The position numbers and the translations under genes were made by a program. The notes under the pieces were generated by a model. That model made no database searches and was not told the origin of the DNA. It saw only the letters and a list, made by a program, of their open reading frames with translations. Positions 10,578 through 19,847 of a stretch of DNA of 64,000 nt are shown here, piece after piece; position 1 is the stretch's first letter, and every line of letters begins with the position of its first letter. The DNA is from Microbacterium sp. Au-Mic1 (GTDB lineage Bacteria > Actinomycetota > Actinomycetes > Actinomycetales > Microbacteriaceae), in the NCBI RefSeq assembly GCF_021341785.1, contig NZ_JAJTTF010000009.1:62001-126000 (forward strand). Direction: 5' to 3'.

Positions 10578-10646
10578 GATTCCTCCTCATCGAGGCGTCC
10601 CGGGCGGAGGCCTCGGGCGCTGTTGCGGTGATGAACTCTTTACAAG

Positions 10647-10661
10647 TTTCGTATTGTGGAC
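10647..10661. promoter_or_regulatory. IclR-type operator-like box C in divergent promoter
   Basis: TTTCG-TATTG-TGGAC in the 191-bp divergent gap between malic enzyme and the IclR gene. Read on the minus strand it contains CAATACGAAA, identical to box E. AT-rich hexamers nearby (TATTAT, GATAAT on the other strand) look like -10 elements for both directions. Confidence 0.45.
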
Positions 10662-10768
10662 ACTATTATCTCTATCGTGGAAGTTTCGCGCAAGATGAGA
10701 TTCGAATCCTCTCGGATTTCCGGCTCGGGACTCTCGCATGATGGAATTACCCAAGGACGGGAGCTGAC

Positions 10769-11569
10769 ATGGCGGAGAATCCGAGCATCACGGGCGTGAA
10801 GGACGCGGAGCCGAAGACCGGCAGGGCTGCGGGATCGGGCGTGCAGTCCGTCGAGCGCGTGTTCGAGCTGCTCGAGCTCGTGACCGACGCCGGCGGCGAT
10901 GTCACGCTGAGCGAGCTGTCCGCGTCGACGGATCTCCCGCTGCCGACGATCCACCGCCTGCTGCGCACTCTGGTCTCGCTCGGCTACGCGCGCCAGCTGC
11001 CGAACCGCCGCTACGCGCTCGGGCCGCGCCTGATCCGGATCGGCGAGGGAGCATCCCGCCAGTTCGGCGCGCTCGCCCGCCCGCAGCTGAAGACCCTCGT
11101 GGACGCCCTCGGCGAGAGCGCCAACATGGCCGTGCTCGACGGCGACATGGTCGTGTACGTCGCCCAGGTGCCCTCGCAGCACTCCATGCGCATGTTCACC
11201 GAGGTCGGCCGCCGTGCCAACGTGCACGACACCGGCGTCGGCAAGGCGATCCTCGCCCAGCTCGACGACGACGTCGTGCGCGGCATCGTCGGGCGCACCG
11301 GCATGACGACCCCCACCTCGTACAGCATCGGCACCGTGGACGCGCTGCTGGCGGAGCTGGATCTGATCCGCGAGCGCGGGTACTCGATCGACGAGCAGGA
11401 GCAGGAGATCGGCGTGCGCTGCTACGCGATGGCCGTGCCGGGCGCCCCCACCCCGACCGCGGTCTCGGTCTCCGGTCCGATCGCGCGCGTCACCGAGGAG
11501 TTCGCGCAGCGCGCCGTGCCGCTGCTGCGCGAGGCCGCCTCCGCCATCGCCGCCGACCTGGAGGCCTGA
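10769..11569 (+). CDS. IclR-family regulator (AllR-like)
   Basis: 266 aa. A winged helix-turn-helix at about residues 20-75 ('GVQSVERVFELLELVTDA', 'STDLPLPTIHRLLRTLVSLG') is followed by the IclR effector domain ('GVGKAILAQLDDDVV', 'GYSIDEQEQEIGVRCYAMAV'). In E. coli the family member AllR senses glyoxylate/allantoin in the same pathway. The gene is divergent from malic enzyme-DUF6986-allE and is the best candidate to bind the TTCCG-N5-CGGAA boxes of this region. A GGGAG ribosome site precedes the ATG. Confidence 0.92.
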   Translation: MAENPSITGVKDAEPKTGRAAGSGVQSVERVFELLELVTDAGGDVTLSELSASTDLPLPTIHRLLRTLVSLGYARQLPNRRYALGPRLIRIGEGASRQFGALARPQLKTLVDALGESANMAVLDGDMVVYVAQVPSQHSMRMFTEVGRRANVHDTGVGKAILAQLDDDVVRGIVGRTGMTTPTSYSIGTVDALLAELDLIRERGYSIDEQEQEIGVRCYAMAVPGAPTPTAVSVSGPIARVTEEFAQRAVPLLREAASAIAADLEA

Positions 11570-11700
11570 GCCGGGGCGCGCGAGCGCCCAGGTGAGGCAT
11601 CCCCGGCAGTCGCGGCGAGGCCGCGTCCGGCGCGCCGTGGCGTGGCTGCCCGCCGGCGAGACTGCGCGCCGGGCAGTACCGCGCGGCTGCCCCGCCCGAC

Positions 11701-11750
11701 GAGATGGAAAATGTCGCCCCGAGCCCGCCAGGAGCGACGTTTCCCATCTT
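11701..11750. terminator. Palindromic repeat, copy 1, between convergent genes
   Basis: Imperfect 17-bp inverted repeat, arms GAGATGGAAAATGTCGC and GCGACGTTTCCCATCTT. It lies between the ends of the IclR gene and the convergent hypothetical gene, well placed as a bidirectional terminator. Two related palindromes occur at 13910-13960 and 13983-14032. Nothing else is seen in 11570-11935. Confidence 0.6.
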
Positions 11751-11935
11751 GCGGATCCTCAGCTGCGGCCCGATGCTCCGCGAGCACGAGCTCGTAGGGA
11801 CTGTGACAGAACCATCTCGTTCGGCGTGCATGCCGTCATGGCAAGCATCGGACGGGAATGGAAGGTCAGACCTGATCTTCCTGTCGCAGACGCCGGAGGG
11901 CGAGAGATAGCGCGAGCAATCGCATCGTCAGGATG

Positions 11936-12610
11936 TCACTCGGCAGCCACCTCGCCACCTGGCCGTGGCGGGCCGAAACTCAGCGGGTATCCCTGAGCAG
12001 CCGCCCACTGGACCCAACCAGGTTGCACCCACTCCCCCGTGAGATATTGCGGGTGCTGTCGGTGCCTTGCATGCGCCCAGAGCACGAACACGAGTTCGGC
12101 CCAGTCAGAGAACAGCCGCCACGTGAGCGGACCGCGTGTCGATTGCCCCTGCATCACCACAGTGCTCGGGCCCGCTGCCTGTAACAGGTCGATGGATCCC
12201 CAATCCCATCTCCACAGGCCCTGCAGGTCTTGAATGTAGAACCCGTGGTTCGTGACAGTGATCTGCCCCGATGTCTGATGCCGCCACGCGAGAGCGGCGT
12301 TCTGAGCGGCCTGTGCTCGTCGATTCGCGTTTCCGGCTGCGGAGGCCGTGGCCGTGGCGGCGAGGAGGGCAAGACCGAACACACCGGTCCCGCCCGCGAG
12401 AAAGGTCGAGCTCTGGTAGGACCCGTCCCCGGCGGACTTGTACTCGTCGATGATGAGAGGTCCTGCCGCGATAGCGGTCTCCCCCTCAACGAGCGGGAAC
12501 ATCGTGGCGATCGGCGCCGATGTGCTAGCAAGTCCGCTCTCGAGCTCATACGCGATACGGCAGGTGTGCCACATCGCCGTATCTGCAGGCATCCAGCTTC
12601 GATCTTGCAT
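11936..12610 (-). CDS. Hypothetical membrane-anchored protein
   Basis: 224 aa of unknown function. About residues 75-95 form a Gly/Ala-rich hydrophobic segment ('GTGVFGLALLAATATASAAG') consistent with one membrane span. The C-terminal part is Trp-rich with 'GFYIQDLQGLWRWDWGSIDL' and 'WVQPGWVQWAAAQGYPL', resembling a small lipid- or protein-contacting domain seen in actinobacterial hypotheticals. The start at 12610 is chosen because AGGGGGGAGAGG lies directly upstream; a longer frame to 12733 has no comparable site. It is a lone gene, with codon use like its neighbours. Confidence 0.65.
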   Translation of the reverse strand: MQDRSWMPADTAMWHTCRIAYELESGLASTSAPIATMFPLVEGETAIAAGPLIIDEYKSAGDGSYQSSTFLAGGTGVFGLALLAATATASAAGNANRRAQAAQNAALAWRHQTSGQITVTNHGFYIQDLQGLWRWDWGSIDLLQAAGPSTVVMQGQSTRGPLTWRLFSDWAELVFVLWAHARHRQHPQYLTGEWVQPGWVQWAAAQGYPLSFGPPRPGGEVAAE

Positions 12611-12794
12611 GACCCTCTCCCCCCTGGAGCGCATTGTGAGTCTAGCTCCGGTCCGCTGCCACCTGTCGGCCGCTGACACATGGGGCCAGAACGTCTCGTA
12701 CTCCGCGATGCCCTCAACCTGATGCTCCTGCATGGGGCAAGGAGCACCTGGCGACGGCCAGCGACAGCACCCTGCGCCGGGAACTTCTGTCCGC

Positions 12795-13721
12795 TCAGGC
12801 TTGACGCACTGCGATGGCGCGGCGAATCCGGCGCAGGAGCGCGGCGGATCCGTCCGTCAGGTCGAGCTGGGTGATCCGGATCACGATCCATCCACGATCC
12901 TCGAGCTCGCGCTGGCGTTGGATGTCGCGTCGCCACTGTGCGGCATCGGTGCGATGCCCATCACCCTCGTACTCGATCGCGATCTTCCACTGCGGATACG
13001 CCAAGTCGATGCGCGCGAGGAGACGTCGGCCATCGCGGACCTCATGCTGGACCACGGGCTCGGGCAGCCCAGAGTCGACGAGGAGCAGGCGTGTCTCGGT
13101 CTCCTTCGGCGACTCGACTCCAGTGCGTACCCGGGGCAATGCTGTCAGGATCGTCTGCCGCCCGGGGAAGCGCCCCCACTTCCGCACGCGCTCGGCGATC
13201 TCGTCCGACGTGTACACCGGTCGCCCCTTCCGCAGGTCGGGGTAGTTGTCGGCCTTCGTAAGCAGAGCGTCGAGCAGGACCACCGCCTGCGCGACGTCCA
13301 CATCGTTCGCGCAGCTGAGCACCGCGGCGACCGGATCCACGACCGGCGCGGATGCGATCCACCAGGTGCGGGCACGGTCCTCGATCAGGCGACGACCGCG
13401 GATCCCTCTGCTCTTCGGCGGCGTCACATCAGGCGGCACGACGACTTCCAGCGGCTCGCCCGGGGTCCAGCCCCGTGGATGCGGGAGGCCCCAGAGCCGC
13501 GCCGCCGTCACCCCCACGAACCGCTGCCGCGGGTTCAGACGGCGCGAACCGCACGCGACGAGATCCGAGAAGCTCTCCGGCGCCTGGGCCGTGCGAACCC
13601 CGCGGAATGGCCGATGCAGATCGCGCGCATCGGACCGGGCGCGATTGATTCCCGCGGCCGCGGCTTCGCGCAGTGTGAACGTGGTTCCGAGTGACGTCGG
13701 TAGCGGGATCCGGTGATGCAT
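12795..13721 (-). CDS. DUF559-type protein with C-terminal Vsr/endonuclease-like domain
   Basis: 308 aa. The N-terminal part ('LGTTFTLREAAAAGINRARS') resembles the AbiEi-like winged-helix front of many actinobacterial proteins. The last ~110 residues carry the DUF559/very-short-patch-repair-like core 'IDLAYPQWKIAIEYEGDGHR' followed by 'WRRDIQRQRELEDRGWIVIR'. This is the D-x(n)-E-x-x nuclease pattern. A DNA-acting function is plausible but uncharacterised. The start at 13721 is the first reasonable Met; the upstream 450 bp are repeat-rich non-coding DNA. Confidence 0.7.
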   Translation of the reverse strand: MHHRIPLPTSLGTTFTLREAAAAGINRARSDARDLHRPFRGVRTAQAPESFSDLVACGSRRLNPRQRFVGVTAARLWGLPHPRGWTPGEPLEVVVPPDVTPPKSRGIRGRRLIEDRARTWWIASAPVVDPVAAVLSCANDVDVAQAVVLLDALLTKADNYPDLRKGRPVYTSDEIAERVRKWGRFPGRQTILTALPRVRTGVESPKETETRLLLVDSGLPEPVVQHEVRDGRRLLARIDLAYPQWKIAIEYEGDGHRTDAAQWRRDIQRQRELEDRGWIVIRITQLDLTDGSAALLRRIRRAIAVRQA

Positions 13722-13852
13722 GTCCCGATGCTCGCCGACGCCGAGGTTCAAAGGGTTGCCCGTCGCGGAATCCGTGGAGACACCGTCGCACAAGGCTGCT
13801 GTGGAGAACGAACGAGCTCCGAGCCCGGATCCGAACCGGAACCGGACCCGAT

Positions 13853-13908
13853 CGGATCCGGACCTGATCGGATCCGGACCTGATCGGATCCGGACCTGAT
13901 CGGATCCG
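13853..13908. repeat. 16-bp tandem repeat, 3.5 copies
   Basis: Three perfect units of CGGATCCGGACCTGAT (13853-13868, 13869-13884, 13885-13900) plus a half unit to 13908. It sits in the non-coding region upstream of the DUF559 gene and would change length easily by slippage. Confidence 0.9.
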
Positions 13909-13909
13909 C

Positions 13910-13960
13910 GAGATGGAAAACGTCGCTCCCCGGCCCGCCGGAGCGACGAGATCCATCTTG
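13910..13960. repeat. Palindromic repeat, copy 2
   Basis: Arms GAGATGGAAAACGTCGCTCC and GGAGCGACG...CCATCTT. The inner 9 bp pair perfectly and the outer 6 bp pair after a 4-nt interruption. Same family as 11701-11750 and 13983-14032. Confidence 0.7.
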
Positions 13961-13982
13961 CACCGACGATCTCACCCCAGAG

Positions 13983-14032
13983 GAGATGAAAAACGTCGCT
14001 CCCGATGAGTTGAGAGCGACGTTTTTCATCTC
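13983..14032. terminator. Palindromic repeat, copy 3, perfect 19-bp stem
   Basis: GAGATGAAAAACGTCGCTC and GAGCGACGTTTTTCATCTC pair perfectly over 19 bp around a 12-nt loop. A/T tracts lie inside the stem. Lying past the aceE stop on the minus strand, it could end aceE transcription. Confidence 0.7.
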
Positions 14033-14093
14033 GCGCGCGTGAAGCGCAGCGGGCGTCCTTCATCTCGCGCGCGTGAGGCGCAACAGGTGTCCT
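14026..14093. repeat. 34-bp direct tandem repeat, two copies
   Basis: Two adjacent 34-bp units (14026-14059 and 14060-14093) beginning TCATCTCGCGCGCGTGA, with four differences. The first unit starts inside the right arm of the preceding palindrome. Confidence 0.8.
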
Positions 14094-14162
14094 TCGTCTC
14101 GCCTGCGGCTCGCTCAGGAACCAGTCCACGCCGGTCCCTGGGCGAGCGCAGCGCGACGAAGG
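14091..14162 (-). terminator. Long imperfect hairpin directly after aceE
   Basis: Arms CCTTCGTCTCGCCTGCGGCT... (14091-14118) and ...GCGCAGCGCGACGAAGG (14137-14162) pair over about 25 bp with few mismatches. The hairpin lies 14 bp past the aceE stop, a likely terminator or processed palindromic element. Confidence 0.55.
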
Positions 14163-14175
14163 GAACCCGTCAGTG

Positions 14176-16881
14176 TCACTCCGCGTCGGTGCCGCTCGTG
14201 CCGGCGTTCACGTCGAGCAGACGGTACCTCTCGGCCGCCTGCGCAGGGACCGATGCGTCGATCTCGCCCCGCTTCGCGAGCAGCTGCAGCGTCCGCACGA
14301 CGACCGAGGGGCCGTCGATCTTGAAGTACCGGCGGGCGGCGGCGCGCGTGTCCGAGAAGCCGAAGCCGTCGGCGCCCAGGGTCGCCCAGTCGTTCGGGAC
14401 GAACTGGCGGATCTGGTCCGGCAGGTCCTTCGCGTAGTCGCTGACCGCCACGATCGGGCCGTGCGCGTCCGCGAGCTGCTGCCGCAGGAACGGCTCCCGA
14501 ACCCCGCGCCCGAGGAACTCGTCCTCCTCGGCGGCGACCGCGTCGCGGCGCAGTTCGGTCCAGCTGGTCACGGACCAGACGTCGGCGTCCACGCCCCAGT
14601 CGTCGCGGAGGAGCTGCTGCGCCTCCTGCGCCCAGGTCACGCCGATACCCGACGCGAGCAGGTGCGCCTTGGGCGCCTCGACCGGGGCGATCCGGTGGAT
14701 ACCGCCCAGGATCCCCGCCACGTCGACGTCCTCGGGCTCGGCAGGCTGCACGATCGGCTCGTTGTAGACCATGAGGTTGTAGATGTAATTGCGGTCGGTC
14801 GAGTCCGCGCCGTACATGCGCTCGATGCCGGCGCGCATGATGTGGCCGATCTCGTAGCCGAACGCGGGGTCGTACGTGATCACCGCGGCGTTCGTCGCCG
14901 CGAGAAGCGGCGAGTGCCCGTCGGCGTGCTGCAGCCCCTCACCGGTGAGCGTGGTGCGCCCGGCGGTCGCCGAGATCAGGAAGCCGCGCGTCATCTGGTC
15001 GGCGGCCGCCCACAGCGAGTCGCCGGTGCGCTGGAAGCCGAACATCGAGTAGAACACGTACACCGGTACGAGCGGCACGCCGTGCGTCGCGTACGCGGTG
15101 CCCGCTGCCGTGAAGGCCGCGATGGATCCGGCCTCGTTGATGCCGACGTGCACGATCTGACCCGCCGTGGACTCCTTGTACGAGAGCACGATGTCACGGT
15201 CGACGGCGAGGTAGTTCTGCCCGTTCGGGTTGTAGATCTTCGCGGTCGGGAAGAACGCGTCCATGCCGAAGGTGCGCGCCTCGTCGGGGATGATCGGGAC
15301 GATGCGCTTGCCGAACCCGGGGTCGCGCATGAGGTCCTTCAGCACCCGCACGAACGCCATGGTGGTCGCGGCCTGCTGCTTGCCGGATCCGCGGGCCGCC
15401 ACCTCGTACGCCTTGGGGTCGGGCAGCGCGATCTCGCCGGAGGCGTTCGGGCGCCGCTCGGGCAGGTACCCGCCGAGCGCCGCGCGACGCTCCTGCATGT
15501 AGCGGATCTCGGGGGCGTCGGCGCCGGGGTGGTAGTACGGCGGCTCGTAGGGGTTCGCCTCGAGCTGCTCGTCGCTGATCGGCACGCGCAGATGGTCGCG
15601 GAAGTCCTTGAGGTCCTGCAGCGTCATCTTCTTCATCTGGTGCGTGGCGTTGCGCGCCTCGAACCGCGGGCCGAGGCCGTAGCCCTTCACGGTCTTGACG
15701 AGGATCACGGTGGGCTTGCCGTTGTGCTCCATCGACTGCTGATACGCCGCGAACACCTTGCGGTAGTCGTGGCCGCCGCGCTTGAGGCCCCAGATCTCGT
15801 CGTCGCTGAGGTGCTCGGCGAGCTTGAGCGCGCGCGGGTCGCGTCCGAAGAAGTTCTCCCGGATGAACGCGCCCGACTCGCCCTTGTACGTCTGGTAGTC
15901 GCCGTCCACGGTCGTGTTCATGACGTTCAGCAGCGCACCCTCGGTGTCGGCGTCGAGAAGGGCATCCCACTCCCGACCCCAGACGACCTTGATGACGTTC
16001 CAGCCCGCGCCGCGGAAGAAGCCCTCGAGCTCCTGGATGATCTTGCCGTTGCCGCGCACCGGGCCGTCCAGGCGCTGCAGGTTGCAGTTCACGACGAAGG
16101 TGAGGTTGTCGAGCTTGTCGTTGGCGGCGAGCTGCAGCAGCCCGCGGCTCTCCGGCTCGTCCATCTCGCCGTCGCCGAGGAACGCCCAGACGTGCTGGTC
16201 GCTGGTGTCCTTGAGTCCGCGGTTGTGCAGGTAGCGGTTGGACTGCGCCTGGTAGATCGCGTTCATCGGGCCGATGCCCATCGACACGGTCGGGAACTCC
16301 CAGAACTCCGGCATGAGCCGGGGATGCGGGTAGGAGCTCAGGGCATGCCCCTCGCGGGACTTCTCCTGACGGAAGCCGTCGAGGTCCTCCTCGCTGAGGC
16401 GGCCCTCCATGAAGGCGCGGGCGTACATGCCGGGCGAGGCGTGGCCCTGGAAGTAGATCTGGTCGCCGCCGCCGGGGTGGTCCTTGCCGCGGAAGAAGTG
16501 GTTGAAGCCGACCTCGTACAGGGTCGCGGCACCCGCATAGGTGGAGATGTGGCCGCCGACGCCGATGCCGGGGCGTTGCGCGCGGTGCACCAGGATCGCG
16601 GCGTTCCAGCGCATCCAGGCGCGGTAGCGGCGCTCGAGCTCCTCATCGCCGGGGTAGGCGGGCTCATCGGCGACCGAGATCGTGTTGACGTAGTCCGTGG
16701 TCGCGTTCGGCTCGTCGACCACGCCGGCGCGGGCGGCCAGCGTGCGCACGATGTGCTCGCCGCGCTCGGCGCCGCGCTGGGCGACGAGCGCATCCAGCGA
16801 CTCGAGCCACTCGGCGGTCTCTTCGGGGTCGTGATCCAGGGTCTCGGATCCGAGGGCGGCGGAGCTGCTCTGTTCGTGCAT
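14176..16881 (-). CDS. aceE: Pyruvate dehydrogenase E1, homodimeric type
   Basis: 901 aa, full length for the AceE family. ThDP-dependent decarboxylation of pyruvate feeds acetyl-CoA synthesis with E2/E3 encoded elsewhere. Recognisable stretches are '[20 protein letters not shown]', the ThDP motif '[14 protein letters not shown]' through '[17 protein letters not shown]', '[13 protein letters not shown]', and a C-terminal transketolase-like domain. It stands alone, divergent from an SDR gene. Its place inside a glyoxylate region may be chance, or may reflect the need for acetyl-CoA to condense with glyoxylate (inference). Confidence 0.97.
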   Translation of the reverse strand: MHEQSSSAALGSETLDHDPEETAEWLESLDALVAQRGAERGEHIVRTLAARAGVVDEPNATTDYVNTISVADEPAYPGDEELERRYRAWMRWNAAILVHRAQRPGIGVGGHISTYAGAATLYEVGFNHFFRGKDHPGGGDQIYFQGHASPGMYARAFMEGRLSEEDLDGFRQEKSREGHALSSYPHPRLMPEFWEFPTVSMGIGPMNAIYQAQSNRYLHNRGLKDTSDQHVWAFLGDGEMDEPESRGLLQLAANDKLDNLTFVVNCNLQRLDGPVRGNGKIIQELEGFFRGAGWNVIKVVWGREWDALLDADTEGALLNVMNTTVDGDYQTYKGESGAFIRENFFGRDPRALKLAEHLSDDEIWGLKRGGHDYRKVFAAYQQSMEHNGKPTVILVKTVKGYGLGPRFEARNATHQMKKMTLQDLKDFRDHLRVPISDEQLEANPYEPPYYHPGADAPEIRYMQERRAALGGYLPERRPNASGEIALPDPKAYEVAARGSGKQQAATTMAFVRVLKDLMRDPGFGKRIVPIIPDEARTFGMDAFFPTAKIYNPNGQNYLAVDRDIVLSYKESTAGQIVHVGINEAGSIAAFTAAGTAYATHGVPLVPVYVFYSMFGFQRTGDSLWAAADQMTRGFLISATAGRTTLTGEGLQHADGHSPLLAATNAAVITYDPAFGYEIGHIMRAGIERMYGADSTDRNYIYNLMVYNEPIVQPAEPEDVDVAGILGGIHRIAPVEAPKAHLLASGIGVTWAQEAQQLLRDDWGVDADVWSVTSWTELRRDAVAAEEDEFLGRGVREPFLRQQLADAHGPIVAVSDYAKDLPDQIRQFVPNDWATLGADGFGFSDTRAAARRYFKIDGPSVVVRTLQLLAKRGEIDASVPAQAAERYRLLDVNAGTSGTDAE

Positions 16882-16994
16882 CTTCGGCCTTTCTGTGGGA
16901 TGTATCGGGAGGCTGCCGGTCGGGCAGCGGGGCTGATCTGCTAGATGTAGGTGGCTGCGGGTTGCGCAGCGGGTCTGAGGTTCGAGGAGTGACG

Positions 16995-17741
16995 ATGAGC
17001 GGACGCATCGCCGTGGTGACGGGTGCAGGATCGGGGATCGGGCGCGCCGTGGCGCGAACGATGCTGGAGGCCGGCTACCGCGTGGCGCTGGCAGGGCGGC
17101 GCGAGGCTGCGCTGGCGGAGACGGCGGCCGGGCATCCGGACGCGCTGGTGCTCCCGACAGACGTGACGGTCGAGGCCGAGGTGGACGCGCTCTTCGACCG
17201 CGTGGTGCGGGAGTGGGGCCGCGTCGACGTGCTGTTCAACAACGCCGGCGCGTTCGGCCCGGCGGTCTCGGCAGCCGACATCGCCCTGGACGACTGGGAG
17301 CGGACGCTCGCCGTGAACGTCACGGGCGCTCTGCTGTGCGCACGGGGGGCGATGCGCGTGATGCGCGCGCAGAACCCGCAGGGCGGCCGGATCATCAACA
17401 ACGGATCCATCTCCGCGCAGGCGCCCCGCCCACTCTCGGTCGCCTATGCGGTGAGCAAGCATGCGCTCACGGGTCTGACCCGGTCGATCGACCTGGACGG
17501 ACGACCGCACCGCATCTCCTGCGGCCAGATCGACATCGGCAACACCCGCACCGAGATCATGGACGAACTCGGCGTCGGCTCCGGGGCACTGCAGGCCGAC
17601 GGCAGCCGCAGGGTCGAGCCCACGTTCGACGTGGACGCCGCAGCGCACACCGTGCTGCTCATGGCGGATCTGCCCGCGGAGGCCAACATCGGCGCACTCA
17701 CGATCACCGCGAGCGGGATGCCCTTCGGCGGACGCGGCTGA
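16995..17741 (+). CDS. SDR-family oxidoreductase
   Basis: 248 aa classical short-chain dehydrogenase. It has an N-terminal NAD(P) motif '[16 protein letters not shown]', 'NNAGAFG' in the centre, a catalytic Ser in '[10 protein letters not shown]' and the YxxxK signature in '[11 protein letters not shown]'. The substrate is unknown. The ATG at 16995 is chosen because CGAGGAG lies 7 nt upstream; an in-frame upstream start lacks such a site. It is divergent from aceE and convergent with the uricase operon. Confidence 0.9.
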   Translation: MSGRIAVVTGAGSGIGRAVARTMLEAGYRVALAGRREAALAETAAGHPDALVLPTDVTVEAEVDALFDRVVREWGRVDVLFNNAGAFGPAVSAADIALDDWERTLAVNVTGALLCARGAMRVMRAQNPQGGRIINNGSISAQAPRPLSVAYAVSKHALTGLTRSIDLDGRPHRISCGQIDIGNTRTEIMDELGVGSGALQADGSRRVEPTFDVDAAAHTVLLMADLPAEANIGALTITASGMPFGGRG

Positions 17742-17846
17742 GGGATCGCGGGGGTTCGCGATCATCGGCGGACCTCCTCGTCCCTCCCGTCGCCTTCCGG
17801 GGCCCGGGCTTCGTGCTCGATTCCGGATCCAATAATCTCGAATCAT

Positions 17847-17880
17847 GGAATAGTTCTTTCAGGATGCGTAACTAGTTTCC
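17847..17880. promoter_or_regulatory. Orphan copy of the uricase-promoter element
   Basis: This stretch matches 19844-19877, upstream of uraD, at 26 of 34 positions without gaps (shared core TTTCAG-ATG-GTAACTA). Here it lies between two convergent gene ends, AT-rich in a GC-rich background, with no gene to drive on the strand expected. It may be a relic of a lost or rearranged gene. The rest of 17742-17939 holds no gene. Confidence 0.45.
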
Positions 17881-17939
17881 TCCCGCGAGGGGGTCTTTGT
17901 CAAGGTTCCGGAGGGCGTGAGACCGCCCGGAGACGACGA

Positions 17940-17969
17940 ATGCGGGGCCCGGCGAACCGGGCCCCGCAT
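17940..17969 (-). terminator. Terminator hairpin after uox
   Basis: Perfect 13-bp stem ATGCGGGGCCCGG / CCGGGCCCCGCAT closed by a CGAA tetraloop, 24 bp past the urate oxidase stop. It can act for both convergent genes. Confidence 0.75.
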
Positions 17970-17993
17970 GTCGTATCGGCGTTGCGGCAGCGC

Positions 17994-18887
17994 TCAGCAG
18001 AAGCCGGCGATGCCGTCCCACGACCAGTGGTCGGTGTCGGCGCCGTCGCGCAGGAACGACGCCTCGATGAGCCCGTAGGGACGGTCGGCGGCGAAGAACA
18101 CCTCGTTCGGGTTCTCCAGGCCGAACGGCGACAGGTCCACGACGAAGTGGTGCTTGTTCGGGGTGGAGAAGCGGATCTCGTCGATCTCCGGGTGCGCCTC
18201 GAGCACGGCCTCGGCCATCTCCTTCAGCGTGTGCTGCAGGGCGTACGAGTAGTTGCGCGAGAAGCCGGCGAGGAGGAGGCGGCGGACGTCCGCGTAGACC
18301 TCGTTGAAGTCGAGGTCGTTGCGGTTGTAGCGCCACTTGGCCGTCACCGAGGTGGCGAGGATGCGGTCCTCGGTCTCGGGGAGGGTCGTGTACGGGTCCT
18401 TCGGGTAGCCGACGAAGCCGCTCGCGGTGGACTTGAGGACCGTGAGGTCCTGCAGGCCGGCGATGATCGTGGTGTCGTCGCCGTCGATCTGCACGACCGC
18501 GGTGCGGGTCTCGGTGCCGCCGCGCACGAACGAGTGGTCGTGCTCGCCGTTGTCGCCCTCGATGCGCAGCCAGGTGTACTGCTCGGCCGCCCAGCGCCCG
18601 CCGGTCACCCAGTCGAAGCCGCCGGTGAAGTGCTTGCCCAGGCGGAGCAGGAACTCCTCGGGGCTGCCGATGCCGTCCTTGGCGAAGGCGTAGACCGTGT
18701 TCTTCTGCGTGTCGGTGGCGACGACGTGCTCGTTGTTGCCGTCGAAGTGCGCCGAGGCGAAGTCGCCGCGCAACTGCGAGGTGACGTTCAGGTCCTCGAT
18801 CTCGTGGCGATCGGTGTCGCGGGTGATGCGGACGACGCGGTTCTCGGCCTTGCCGTACTGGTTCTTGCCCAGGATGATGCTGGTCAT
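17994..18887 (-). CDS. uox: Urate oxidase (uricase)
   Basis: 297 aa cofactor-free uricase oxidising urate to 5-hydroxyisourate. Signature stretches are 'IILGKNQYGKAENRVVRI' (catalytic Lys region), 'HVVATDTQKNTVYAFAKD' (Thr dyad partner), and 'ATSVTAKWRYN' with 'FSTPNKHHFVVDLSPFGL' (His and substrate contacts). It is third in uraD-uraH-uox. The ATG has AGAGGAAT upstream. The two following steps of the same pathway are encoded by its operon partners. Confidence 0.97.
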   Translation of the reverse strand: MTSIILGKNQYGKAENRVVRITRDTDRHEIEDLNVTSQLRGDFASAHFDGNNEHVVATDTQKNTVYAFAKDGIGSPEEFLLRLGKHFTGGFDWVTGGRWAAEQYTWLRIEGDNGEHDHSFVRGGTETRTAVVQIDGDDTTIIAGLQDLTVLKSTASGFVGYPKDPYTTLPETEDRILATSVTAKWRYNRNDLDFNEVYADVRRLLLAGFSRNYSYALQHTLKEMAEAVLEAHPEIDEIRFSTPNKHHFVVDLSPFGLENPNEVFFAADRPYGLIEASFLRDGADTDHWSWDGIAGFC

Positions 18888-18899
18888 GTCGGATTCCTC

Positions 18900-19241
18900 T
18901 TAGCTTCCTCGGTAGGTGGAATAGGCGAACGGACTGAGCAGCAGCGGCACGTGATAGTGCGCCTGCTCGGCGTCGACCTGGAAGGTCAGCACCACCTCCG
19001 GGAAGAAGGCGTCCGTCTTGATGCCGGCGAAGTAGGCCGCGGTGTCGAACCGGAGGCGGTAGGCACCGCTCTCCAGCCGCTCCGGGCCGAGCGCTTTCAC
19101 CCGCCCGTCAGCATCGGTGAGGCCCGTACCGATCCCCGACCACCCGTCGCCGACTCGGGCCTCGAGTACGACGGCAACGCCGGGCGCGGGGCGCCCGAGT
19201 GTGGTGTCCAGGATGTGGGTGGTCACGTGGGAGACGCTCAT
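18900..19241 (-). CDS. uraH: 5-hydroxyisourate hydrolase
   Basis: 113 aa transthyretin-like protein ('VTTHILDTTLGRPAPGVAVV', 'LTDADGRVKAL') ending in the diagnostic C-terminal 'YSTYRGS'. It hydrolyses 5-hydroxyisourate to OHCU. Its start overlaps the uraD stop by 4 bp (ATGA), and uox follows 12 bp later, so the three genes form one transcript. Confidence 0.96.
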   Translation of the reverse strand: MSVSHVTTHILDTTLGRPAPGVAVVLEARVGDGWSGIGTGLTDADGRVKALGPERLESGAYRLRFDTAAYFAGIKTDAFFPEVVLTFQVDAEQAHYHVPLLLSPFAYSTYRGS

Positions 19242-19741
19242 GCGCTCGCTCCTTCGGTCTCGATGGCCGCCGCAAGGCGCAGCGCCGCGATCTCGCGCAG
19301 CTGCTGATCCACGACGGCGAGCTCCTGCTCGTCGGTGTTGCCGAGCCGCTCCTGCAGCAGGGCCAGGATGTCCTCGGCACTGCGGCCGGCCGCGCGGATG
19401 AGGAAGACGCGGTCGAACCGCTCCTCGTAGGCGCGGTTGCCCTCGGCGAGCGCAGCGGCCGTGACCTCGTCGACGCTCGGCTGCTCGCGACGCGAGTGCG
19501 CGGCTTCGGCGCTGGTGCCGTCGACCTTGGCGCCGATGCGCGGGTGGTGCGCGAGCGCCCCGTCCAGCTCGGCTTCGGCGAGCGGCGCCGCGACCTCGAG
19601 GGCGGCGGCGGAGAGCGCGTCGACCGAGGCGTACGGGCGGCCGTCGACGATCGCGTCGATCCAGCGGACGATGTCCAGTGCGGGCTTCACGGCGGCGATG
19701 GCGTCGGCGCGGCCGGTGGAGTTGAACTCCTCGAGCAACAT
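19238..19741 (-). CDS. uraD: OHCU decarboxylase
   Basis: 167 aa. It decarboxylates 2-oxo-4-hydroxy-4-carboxy-5-ureidoimidazoline to (S)-allantoin. Family features are 'LAHHPRIGAKVDG' (catalytic His), 'SRREQPSV' (Glu-Gln), and 'YEERFDRVFLIRAAGRSAED' near the C-terminus. It is the first gene of the uricase operon, with a perfect TTCCG-N5-CGGAA box about 90 bp upstream. Confidence 0.95.
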   Translation of the reverse strand: MLLEEFNSTGRADAIAAVKPALDIVRWIDAIVDGRPYASVDALSAAALEVAAPLAEAELDGALAHHPRIGAKVDGTSAEAAHSRREQPSVDEVTAAALAEGNRAYEERFDRVFLIRAAGRSAEDILALLQERLGNTDEQELAVVDQQLREIAALRLAAAIETEGASA

Positions 19742-19832
19742 CTTCGATCCTCAGGCCATGCTGGCATCCGGCGTGTAAGGGCTATACGGTCGGATCCTAT
19801 CGACAGGATCTGATCTCATCCAGTGGATGACT

Positions 19833-19847
19833 TTCCGTATGCCGGAA
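19833..19847. promoter_or_regulatory. IclR-type operator box D (uricase operon promoter)
   Basis: TTCCG-TATGC-CGGAA, a perfect palindrome upstream of uraD. It directly adjoins the 19844-19877 element that is repeated at 17847-17880. Outside these elements and the tandem repeat at 20088, the 399-bp gap contains no gene. Confidence 0.65.

Noticed and set aside
13853..14093. Possible CRISPR array from regularly spaced repeats
   Set aside because: Units are contiguous without spacers and of different types; no cas genes in the window.
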